DNA of 10,027 bases, from contig DASRVA010000143.1 of the NCBI GenBank assembly GCA_035687745.1, positions 1-10,027 of the forward strand. Reading direction: 5' to 3'. Below the pieces are notes generated by a model. It was not told where the DNA came from, ran no database searches, and saw only the letters and a list, made by a program, of their open reading frames with translations. The position numbers and the translations under genes were made by a program. This DNA is from DASRVA01 sp035687745. GTDB taxonomy: Bacteria > Gemmatimonadota > Gemmatimonadetes > JACCXV01 > JAHWKZ01. Below are positions 1-6,256 of this stretch, piece by piece. The first letter of the stretch is position 1, and each line of letters opens with the position of its first letter.

Positions 1-498
1 GTCGGTGCCGGCGACGAACACGTTCCCGGCCAGGAACGGGAACCCCGCGTCCTCCAGCGCATGCTCGAGTGCATCCAGGCCGTAGTTGAACTCGTGGTTT
101 CCGAGGACCGCGGCGTCGTAGCCGAGGAGGTTCATCGCCCGAATGACGGGGTGGACCTCGGCCGGCTCCACGACGCCGTAGAAGTAGTCGAGCGGGTTCC
201 CCTGAAGGAGGTCTCCCGAGTCGACGAGGATGACGTTCGGCTGGGCCTGGCGGATCGAGTCGACCAGGGTCGCCGCGCGGGCCAGGCCGCGGTCCTCCTC
301 CGCCCCGGCGTAGTAATCCCAGGGGACGAGGCGGCCGTGGACGTCGGTCGTGCCGAGGAGAACGAGCTCGAGGGTGTCGGACGCGCCGGTCGTGGACCTC
401 GCGCCGTCGTCGGCCGCGGCGGTCGGCCGGTCCGTCGACACACACGCCAGCAGGGCTGCGGCCAGGGGCGCGAGGAGTAGCCACTCGCGAGCGAAGAT
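1..498 (-). CDS. CpdB/5'-nucleotidase-family metallophosphoesterase lipoprotein (partial, N-terminal part)
   Basis: This gene runs off the left edge; about 166 codons are visible. The frame opens with a lipoprotein signal, LLLAPLAAALLAC, then a low-complexity linker and the calcineurin-like fold: GTTDVHG (metal ligands D and H), VDSGDLLQGNPLDYF (GD-x-x-QG) and LGNHEFNYGLDALEHAL (GNHE). HPVIRAMNLLGYDAAVLGNHEFNYG reads in order like the 2',3'-cyclic-nucleotide phosphodiesterase/3'-nucleotidase CpdB and its UshA relatives. Those are two-metal enzymes that release phosphate from nucleotides outside the cytoplasm. The C-terminal nucleotide-binding domain lies outside the window, so CpdB versus UshA is undecided. 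The start is a problem: no in-frame ATG, GTG or TTG exists between the upstream in-frame stop (inside the receptor gene) and the lipobox Cys. I placed the start at an ATC (498-496), which gives an 18-residue signal before the Cys; this is tentative. The gene follows the Oar-like receptor on the same strand, across a hairpin. Confidence 0.85.
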   Translation of the reverse strand, partial: MFAREWLLLAPLAAALLACVSTDRPTAAADDGARSTTGASDTLELVLLGTTDVHGRLVPWDYYAGAEEDRGLARAATLVDSIRQAQPNVILVDSGDLLQGNPLDYFYGVVEPAEVHPVIRAMNLLGYDAAVLGNHEFNYGLDALEHALEDAGFPFLAGNVFVAGTD

Positions 499-502
499 GC
501 GC

Positions 503-533
503 GAAGCCCCCGACCTCGCCGGTCGGGGGCTTC
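503..533 (-). terminator. Strong perfect hairpin, candidate terminator or attenuator after the Oar-like receptor gene
   Basis: Left arm GAAGCCCCCGACC (503-515) and right arm GGTCGGGGGCTTC (521-533) pair over 13 bp with a 5-base loop. On the minus strand it starts 24 bases after the receptor stop codon (560-558). No T-run follows on the minus strand, so it is not a textbook intrinsic terminator, although GC-rich genomes often have such forms. The downstream nucleotidase reading frame starts right behind it. It could therefore terminate, act as an mRNA 3' stabiliser, or mask the next gene's ribosome binding region. Confidence 0.6.
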
Positions 534-557
534 GACGCGTTCCGGAGGGTCGTTGAC

Positions 558-3500
558 CTAGAACCGGTACCGGGCCCCGAGCTGCGCCTGGAACTGGAGC
601 TGCGTGAAGGGCAGCGGCTCCAGGGCGCCGAAGTCGTCGTTCACCGAATAGATCACGTTGTTGGTCTCGGGGTCGTAGTCCTCCTTACTGAGAGGAGCGT
701 TCGACAGCCCGATGACCTCGTACTTCCCCCAGTCCTCGCTGAGCCCGTTCAAGACGTTGAACAGGTCCGCAATCAGCTCGATCTCCTGGCCGCCGCCGAA
801 GCCGAAGGCCTTGGCGAAGTGGAGGTCCACCGAGTGGAACCACGGGTTGCGGCACACGTTCCGTCGGGCCACCCGGCCCAGTTCGTCACGGAGACACTCT
901 CCCGCGTCGCCGGCCCCGCCCGCGAGGAGGGCATTCCACTGGGCCGCTTCCTCAGGGCTCTCGAACTGCAGGTTCTGGAAGATGGGGGCACGGTCGTTGA
1001 ACGTCTCGTCGTCACCGTTGATGTCGCCTTCGACGATCATCGTCCATGGCGTGCCGCTCTGGCTGCGCCACGTGCCACTGACGTCGACGCCCCACGGACC
1101 CTGCCAGATGCCGGTCAGGACCCAGACGTGCCGGCGCTCGAAGTCAGCCGGACCCCAGGTGCCGTTGTCCTCGTCCCCTGGCTCCCCGATCTCGTTCGGG
1201 TGGTGGGCCCCGATCTCCTTGGTCGAGAAGCCCTCGCCCGATGTGCAGCAGAAGAACGACGTGTTGTCGTAGATCCAGTTGGCGGTGTAGGACGCGGTGA
1301 AGCGCAGACCCCGCTCCGCGAAGTTCCGTCCCGCCTTTAAGGTCAGGCTGTAAGCGTCGGACTCGGCGGTGGCGTCGTTGAAGAAGACCTCGGCGAACTC
1401 GGGATTCCCCCGCGAAGTGCAGTTGAAGCACCCGAAGTCTTCTTCCGCCACGAACACCGGTCTGTTGTCGACTGCCGTGCGGAACTGCTCCGGAGCGATG
1501 TTGACGTTGCTCACGTTGAAGTTGTTGGTCGTCTTACCGTAGAGGAAGTCGCTCGACAGACGCCAGCCGTCGCCGACCACCTGCTCGTAGCCCAAGTTGA
1601 GCTTCCACGACTCCGGGTTCTCAAAGTCCTCGTCCCAGACTGCAAACTGGGGAGCGCCGCCCGGCGATGCTCCGCCAATGCAACGAGTGGGGTTGTTGGA
1701 GCCATCGGGGGCCTGGCGGAAGAAGGCGTAGTCGGGTGGAGGCGCGTCCGCTCCATCGCAGTCCAAGAACAACAGGGGAGGGACGGCCTGCATCACGTTG
1801 CCGTGGAGCACGAACGGCGCCCGTCCAAAGAGCAGTCCGACACCGCCGCGGAGCACCGACCGCTCGTCACCGTTCAGGTCGTAGGTGAACGCGACGCGCG
1901 GGCCGAAGTTGTTCCGGTCTTCGGGCACCCCGGCGGTCGAGAGACCGAACGCGTCTAGGAGATCGGGGTTTTCCTCCGCGGGGTCATCGAACACGTCGGT
2001 GTCGTAGCGGAGGCCGATTGTGAGCAGGAATTGATCGCTGGCCTGCCATTCGTCCTGCGCATAGAACGACCACTCGGAGATGTTGAACTCGGCGAACGGC
2101 GGCTGACCGTCAGCACGCAGGTTTCGTGTGTAATCGGCAACGACCATGTTCTCAAAGTTCGCGAGGCTCGTGAAGCGATATATCCCAGCCCCGTTCAACC
2201 AGAAGAGGTTCTGGATATTCGTGAACGTGTTGTTCGTGCCCAGCTTCACCGTATGGCGACCCTCTTCGCCGAGCTGCCACGTCAGATTGTCGATGAGCTG
2301 GAACTTTCGCTCGTCGAGCTGATTTCGGAACACAGTGCCGTCGCCGAAGAACTCGACTTCCTCGGAAGGTTGGTTGATTTCGACGTCGACTTCAGGAAGG
2401 AAGTTGTTCGCGGGGCGTGGCCGGGTCTCGTCCGACCATTGGAACCGGAACGTGTTATATCCTTGCCCGCGGTCCCCCATCACCGACGTGAGCTCCGACA
2501 CAAACGAGTTCGACCGGTCCTCGAACGGTCCGCCGTGCGTGAGCGCCTCCTCGGGATTCACACGGTCGTTCACGTTTTCGAAGTCGGTGTAGTTGTTGCG
2601 CACGGTCAGCAGATGACGGTCGTTGAGCTGCCAGTCGAGGCGTCCGAACAGGCTGAACTCGTCTTCGGTCTCCTCGAAGGTCCCGATATTGGCGTCGATT
2701 TCGGCTTGAGGAATGCCGTAGACGTCCCGAAGGATGTCCTTGAAACGCTGGACGCTGTCGGCTGGCCAGTTGTTGGGGGCGGCTTCGGTTGGGACGATCG
2801 CGAAGACCGGCTGGTCTCGCTGCTGGCCGTCCAGCGACACGAAGAAGTGGGCCTTGTCCCGGACAACCGGGCCGCCCAGATGGAAGCCGAACTGCTGGGC
2901 CGAGAAATCCTCGGGGTCCTGGCCCGCGAACGTGTTCGCGGTCAACGACTGGTCGCGGCCGTAGAAGAAGGCGGACCCCTCGAACTCGTTAGAGCCACCC
3001 TTGGTCACCGCGTTCACGACGCCGCCAGTGTAGTCGCCGAACTCGACGTCGAAGCCGTTGGTGACGATCTGAAACTCCTTGATCGACTCGAGCGAGAAGG
3101 TGAACGGAATGCGGGACGAGCCGCGATTCTCGCCGAAGAAGGCGTTGTTGGCGTCAGCCCCATCGATCTGGACGTTGGTGGCGGAGGTCCGCCCGCCGCC
3201 CAGCGCGAACTGGCCGCCGGTCCCGACCTCGGGGGCCGGGCTCACGAGCCCGGAGAGCGCGATGAAGTCCGTGAAGTCACGACCCAGGGCGGGCAGGTTT
3301 TCGATCTGCTCCTGGTCGACCAGCTCGACGACCCCGCCTTCTGAGACATCGACCTGGTCCTCCGGCACGGTGACCGCGATCGCCTCTACCTCGACCGGTT
3401 GAAGCGCTAGGTCGACCACCTTCTGGTCCCCCAGGCTGACCCGGATCGGACCCCGCTCTTCCGCGGGAAGCGGCGGGAACTCGGCCGTGACCGTGTAGCT

Positions 3501-3752
3501 CCCCGGCTGCAGGAACCCGGCCGTATAGCGCCCGTCCGCGTTGGTCTGGACGTCCCGCGTCGTGCCCGTATCCACGTTGCGTGCGGTGACGGTAGCCCCC
3601 GCCAGGGGGGCGCCCGTGTTGTCCACGATCCGGCCCACGATCGAGCCCGTCGTGACGCCCTGCTGCGCCAGCAGGTCGGCGGGAAGGCAGAACAGGACCG
3701 GCAGGATCAGCGCCGTCAGAAGGGCGGCGCGGCTCACCCGTCGTCGGTTCAT
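558..3752 (-). CDS. Oar-like TonB-dependent outer-membrane receptor with N-terminal carboxypeptidase-regulatory-like domain
   Basis: An intact protein of 1064 residues. The start at 3752 follows AAAGGA with 6-7 bases of spacing, and a signal peptide begins there (MNRRR, hydrophobic core, LLAQ/Q near residue 30). The open frame extends upstream to 3884, but that stretch lacks signal-peptide character. Residues about 33-117 form a carboxypeptidase-regulatory-like beta-sandwich (GSIVGRIVDNTGAPLAGATV, TNADGRYTAGFLQPGSYTV). The plug follows at about 145-265 (LPALGRDFTDFIALSGL, NVQIDGADANN, VEFGDYTGGVVNAVTKGGSNEFEGS). The rest is a large beta-barrel ending in YRF, with the usual C-terminal Phe. Paired cysteines in predicted loops (CFNC, FCC, ECL...VCR) suggest disulfides. 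The Oar family is TonB-ExbB-ExbD-energised; its substrates are mostly unknown, and peptides, proteins or large organic ligands have been proposed. It lies upstream of a nucleotidase gene on the same strand, which allows but does not prove a role in phosphorus uptake. Confidence 0.93.
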   Translation of the reverse strand: MNRRRVSRAALLTALILPVLFCLPADLLAQQGVTTGSIVGRIVDNTGAPLAGATVTARNVDTGTTRDVQTNADGRYTAGFLQPGSYTVTAEFPPLPAEERGPIRVSLGDQKVVDLALQPVEVEAIAVTVPEDQVDVSEGGVVELVDQEQIENLPALGRDFTDFIALSGLVSPAPEVGTGGQFALGGGRTSATNVQIDGADANNAFFGENRGSSRIPFTFSLESIKEFQIVTNGFDVEFGDYTGGVVNAVTKGGSNEFEGSAFFYGRDQSLTANTFAGQDPEDFSAQQFGFHLGGPVVRDKAHFFVSLDGQQRDQPVFAIVPTEAAPNNWPADSVQRFKDILRDVYGIPQAEIDANIGTFEETEDEFSLFGRLDWQLNDRHLLTVRNNYTDFENVNDRVNPEEALTHGGPFEDRSNSFVSELTSVMGDRGQGYNTFRFQWSDETRPRPANNFLPEVDVEINQPSEEVEFFGDGTVFRNQLDERKFQLIDNLTWQLGEEGRHTVKLGTNNTFTNIQNLFWLNGAGIYRFTSLANFENMVVADYTRNLRADGQPPFAEFNISEWSFYAQDEWQASDQFLLTIGLRYDTDVFDDPAEENPDLLDAFGLSTAGVPEDRNNFGPRVAFTYDLNGDERSVLRGGVGLLFGRAPFVLHGNVMQAVPPLLFLDCDGADAPPPDYAFFRQAPDGSNNPTRCIGGASPGGAPQFAVWDEDFENPESWKLNLGYEQVVGDGWRLSSDFLYGKTTNNFNVSNVNIAPEQFRTAVDNRPVFVAEEDFGCFNCTSRGNPEFAEVFFNDATAESDAYSLTLKAGRNFAERGLRFTASYTANWIYDNTSFFCCTSGEGFSTKEIGAHHPNEIGEPGDEDNGTWGPADFERRHVWVLTGIWQGPWGVDVSGTWRSQSGTPWTMIVEGDINGDDETFNDRAPIFQNLQFESPEEAAQWNALLAGGAGDAGECLRDELGRVARRNVCRNPWFHSVDLHFAKAFGFGGGQEIELIADLFNVLNGLSEDWGKYEVIGLSNAPLSKEDYDPETNNVIYSVNDDFGALEPLPFTQLQFQAQLGARYRF

Positions 3753-3839
3753 AGTGGGTCCTTTCGTCTGTGCCAAGCCAGTGAGGTGCATGCGTCGTGC
3801 GAGCGGCTGTCCGGGAGGGAGGGTAGGCCCGGAGCCGTG

Positions 3840-3851
3840 GAAACGCGTTTC
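3840..3851. promoter_or_regulatory. Perfect 12-bp palindrome GAAACGCGTTTC, candidate repressor operator
   Basis: GAAACGCGTTTC is its own reverse complement. It lies 88 bases upstream of the Oar-like receptor start, just downstream of a CATAAT hexamer read on the minus strand. A central CG flanked by AAA/TTT half-sites resembles LacI-family operators in shape. No regulator gene is visible in the window, so the assignment is by form only. Confidence 0.35.
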
Positions 3852-3857
3852 ATGAAA

Positions 3858-3884
3858 ATTATGCGAGTCCGTGTCGCCGGGCAA
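3858..3884 (-). promoter_or_regulatory. Weak candidate sigma70-type promoter for the Oar-like receptor
   Basis: Read on the minus strand, TTGCCC (3884-3879) and CATAAT (3863-3858) are separated by 15 bases. This is the only clearly A+T-rich patch in the divergent region (around 3841-3863). The spacer is short and the -35 match is partial. If it is real, transcription would begin in or next to the 12-bp palindrome, which suits repression by a DNA-binding protein. Confidence 0.25.
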
Positions 3885-3892
3885 TCACTCCA

Positions 3893-3909
3893 CCGGGAGT
3901 GGCTCCCGG
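3893..3909. repeat. Short inverted repeat CCGGGAG-TGG-CTCCCGG in the divergent control region
   Basis: A 7-bp perfect stem with a 3-base loop, between the Oar-like receptor and the small His/Cys-rich protein. It could be an operator half-site pair or a chance GC-rich hairpin. Nothing else supports a role. Confidence 0.3.
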
Positions 3910-3971
3910 CAGGACGCCGGCGGCGGCAATGACGCTCAGCCGCCACGCGGGCAGCTATGGCCCGACCTCCC

Positions 3972-3977
3972 TATCTT
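3972..3977 (+). promoter_or_regulatory. Possible -10 element TATCTT placed for a leaderless transcript
   Basis: TATCTT ends 6 bases before the ATG at 3984, the usual distance from a -10 hexamer to a transcription start. No Shine-Dalgarno sequence precedes this ATG, so a leaderless mRNA is possible. The sequence at the -35 distance (GGGCAG) is poor, so this rests on one hexamer. Confidence 0.22.
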
Positions 3978-3983
3978 CCGGCC

Positions 3984-4331
3984 ATGCTCCGGCGCCTGAC
4001 GACCACGGCCATGGCCCTCGCCCACGTCTTTCTCCTGACGGCGGCGAATACGCTCCACCTGCACGGGCCGGAGACCACCGGGCTCGAGCTCGCCGACCTT
4101 CCCGCCCAGTACCACCACCACGACTTCGGCTATGCCGCGGGCAGCGAAGCCACGCCGGTGCACGACGACTGTATCGGGTGCCGGCTCGAGCGCTCGGTGG
4201 CGATGCCCTGGCTCCCTGTTCCGGGCCTGTCCGACACCGGGACCGGCCGGGCTGGGACCGAGGCCCGGCTCGCCCTCGCTTCAGGGGCGGGATACGAAGA
4301 CCCCCTCCCCCGCGCGCCTCCCCACGCCTGA
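3984..4331 (+). CDS. Small secreted His/Cys-rich protein, putative metal-binding partner of the ZnuD-like receptor
   Basis: A 115-residue protein. From Met at 3984, MLRRLTTTAMALAHVFLLTAA looks like a signal peptide or N-terminal anchor. The mature part carries potential metal ligands in three clusters: HLH (residues 25-27), HHHD (44-47) and HDDCIGC (60-66, with a CxxC). It ends in a proline-rich RAPPHA tail. An in-frame ATG at 3957 would add nine residues (MARPPYLPA); neither start has a clear ribosome binding site, and I prefer 3984 because the signal then begins with LRR. Short secreted proteins with HxH/CxxC motifs and a RAPP-like end, such as DUF2946-type proteins, often sit just upstream of metal TonB receptors. 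The same arrangement is seen here, with the ZnuD-like gene starting 77 bases downstream. Membership of DUF2946 is only a resemblance. A periplasmic or membrane metal-handling role is inferred. Confidence 0.65.
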   Translation: MLRRLTTTAMALAHVFLLTAANTLHLHGPETTGLELADLPAQYHHHDFGYAAGSEATPVHDDCIGCRLERSVAMPWLPVPGLSDTGTGRAGTEARLALASGAGYEDPLPRAPPHA

Positions 4332-4336
4332 TCTCC

Positions 4337-4355
4337 CGGGCCGGTTCCCGGCCCG
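4337..4355 (+). repeat. Intercistronic hairpin CGGGCCGG-TTC-CCGGCCCG
   Basis: An 8-bp perfect stem with a 3-base loop begins 5 bases after the stop codon of the small His/Cys-rich gene. No T-run follows. It could act as a weak terminator, an mRNA processing or stability element, or an attenuator before the receptor pseudogene. Confidence 0.4.
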
Positions 4356-4408
4356 TCGAACGAGTCCAAACCGCATCTCGAAAACGAATCTCCATGGGGA
4401 GGCGACTC

Positions 4409-6256
4409 ATGTTCCGTTCCAACTTGTCCCGCATCGTCCGGTTCGCGTGGCTCGCGATCCTGGGCTTCGGGGGCGCATCGGCCGCGCTCGCCCAGGAAGC
4501 GGGGTTCATTTCCGGACAGGTGCTCACGGAATCGGGCGAGCCGGCCGCCGACGCCACGATCACGGTCACCGAAGCCCGCCGCCGGACCCGGGTCGAACCC
4601 GACGGCTCCTACGTCATCGAAGGCCTGCGGCCCGGGGATTATCGCTTGGAGGCCCAGAGCCCCCGCCACGGGATCGCCGTCGTCCGGGTCGAGGTGACAT
4701 CGGGCGCAAGGATCCGGCAGGACCTGGTCCTCGATCTCCTGTTCCATGCCGAGCCGATCACGGTGACCGCCGGGCCCGGCTCCCGCGGCCTCGAGGACGT
4801 GGTCCAGCCCGTCGGCGTGCTCGAAGGACGCGATCTCGCCGCGCGGCGCGAAGCGACGCTCGGGGAGACGCTCAGCGACGAGCCGGGCGTCAGCTCCACC
4901 TACTTCGGCCCCGGTGCCAGCCGGCCGGTGATCCGCGGCCTCGGCGGCGACCGGATCCGGATCCTGGAAGGCGGGGTCGGCACGGGCGACGCCTCGACCA
5001 CGAGTCCCGACCACGCCATCAGCCACGACCCCCTGTCCGCCGAGCGGATCGAGATCGTGCGCGGTCCGGCGACCCTCCTCTACGGATCGAGCGCGATCGG
5101 CGGGGTCGTCAACGTCATCGACGGCCGGATCCCGCGCTACGGGCTGGACGGCCCGTCACCGGATCGCTCGAGCTGCGTGGCGGGACGGTGGCCGACGAAC
5201 GCAGCGGCGCGCTGTCCATCGGAGGCGGGCTGGGATCCCTCGCCTGGCACCTGGGCGGTCTCCGACGAGACACCGGCGACTACGAGATCCCGGACGGGGT
5301 TCTCTCCAACAGCTCGCTCGAAGCGAGCAACCTGACGGGCGGGCTATCGCTGGTCGGGGAGAGCGGCTATCTGGGGTTCGCGGTCAGCGGCTACGACAAC
5401 GAGTACGGCATCCCGGCTCCCGACCAGGACACGGAGGGAGAGGCGCCCGTCCGGATCGACATGGATCAGCGCCGGTTCGACGTCGAGGGCGAGCTCGACC
5501 GTCACCTGGCGGTCTTCGAGGGCCTCAGGCTGCGGCTCGGGACGACCGACTACGAGCACGTCGAGCTCGAAGGCACCGAGACCGGGACCCGCTTCACCAA
5601 CGACGCATGGGAGCCTCGCGTGGAGGCGCCGCATCGCGAGATCGGGCGTCTCGGGGGGGGGCGATCGGCCTTCAGCTCCTGGGCCGGGATTTCGCGGCGC
5701 TCGGCGATGAGGCTTTCGTCCCGCCGACCGAGACCGACGCCTGTGCCCTCTTTGACTTCGAGGAGCTCGACCTGGGCCGGCTCCGGCTCCAGTTCGGATC
5801 GCGGTACGAGCGCGGCGAGGTCGCGGCCACGGTGGACGACCTCCCGGCGCTCTCCTTCGACGCCTTTTCCGCCTCGGCGGGCCTGATCTGGCTTCCCCGC
5901 GAGGGGACGGCCGTCTCGCTCTCGGTGGCCAGGTCGGCCAGGATCCCGACCGCCGAGCAGCTCTTCTCCGACGGCCCGCATCTCGCGACCAACTCGTTCG
6001 AGATCGGCGATTCGGAGCTGGGTCTCGAGTCGAGCCTGGGCGTCTACCTGGGCGTGCGGTCGCTCGGTCGGTCGGCTGACCGGCGAGGTGAGCGTCTTCG
6101 TGAACCGTTTCGACGACTTCATCTTCGAGGCCTTCACGGGGGAGGTCGAGGACGGCCTCGACGTGATCCGCCACACGCAGGCGGACGCCCTCTTTACGGG
6201 ATGTGGCTCCGCTGCCGGGGCGGGACCTGAGCGTCGCGTACCGGCTGAGCTTCTAG
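4409..6256 (+). pseudogene. ZnuD-family TonB-dependent metal receptor, broken by three frameshifts and an internal deletion
   Basis: The start at 4409 follows GGGAGG with good spacing and gives a signal peptide ending ASAALAQ. Codons 1-249 are intact: a carboxypeptidase-regulatory-like domain (about 33-110), then a plug with the ZnuD-type signature (STYFGPGASRPVIRG, TTSPDHAISHDPLSAERIE, VRGPATLLYGSSAIGGVVNV). Reading must then change frame near 5155 (about one base lost, after GLDGP), at the G9 run 5653-5661, and near 6066 (one base gained in a CGGT-type repeat). Barrel sequence continues coherently in each new frame, for example VTGSLELRGG, AIGLQLLGRDFAALG, PTAEQLFSDGPHLATNSFE and VSVFVNRFDDFIFEAFTG. 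Near 6200 the text jumps from QADALFTG to DVAPLPGRDLSVAYRLSF and stops, so a stretch of barrel (perhaps 130-200 residues, estimated from memory of relatives) is missing while the true C-terminus survives. Intact relatives import zinc or similar metals. As written, the first shift would truncate the protein in the barrel. Assembly error is possible for single bases but not for the deletion. Confidence 0.88.
5653..5661 (+). repeat. Homopolymer run of nine G at a frameshift point in the receptor pseudogene
   Basis: Nine consecutive G residues follow the Leu codon of EIGRL. With nine, the frame leads into RSAFSSW; with ten or seven it would join EIGRL-GG to AIGLQLLGRDF and stay in the receptor frame. 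Such runs are prone to slippage in cells and to miscounting during sequencing. Confidence 0.85.

Noticed and set aside
2031..3344. 437-residue open frame on the plus strand inside the receptor gene
   Set aside because: It is antisense to the receptor, shows no recognisable motifs, and its Val/Glu/Leu-rich text is typical of the complement of a GC-rich gene.
3753..3884. In-frame upstream extension of the Oar-like receptor (44 extra residues starting MPGDTDSHN)
   Set aside because: It has no signal-peptide character, covers the promoter-like patch and palindrome, and the Met at 3752 has a good Shine-Dalgarno sequence and a normal signal peptide.
3753..3983. A Zur-type operator ahead of the metal-receptor locus
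   Set aside because: I found no A+T-rich palindrome of the Zur kind there; the GAAACGCGTTTC palindrome is short, has a CG centre, and lies nearer the Oar-like gene's promoter.
4130..5026. 298-residue minus-strand frame opposite the small His/Cys gene and the ZnuD-like receptor
   Set aside because: It has no motifs, signal or start context, while the plus strand carries clear family motifs over the same bases.
4409..6256. Programmed ribosomal frameshifting as the explanation for the split receptor
   Set aside because: Three shifts in different sequence contexts plus a deletion do not fit a single programmed event, and receptors of this family are not known for it.
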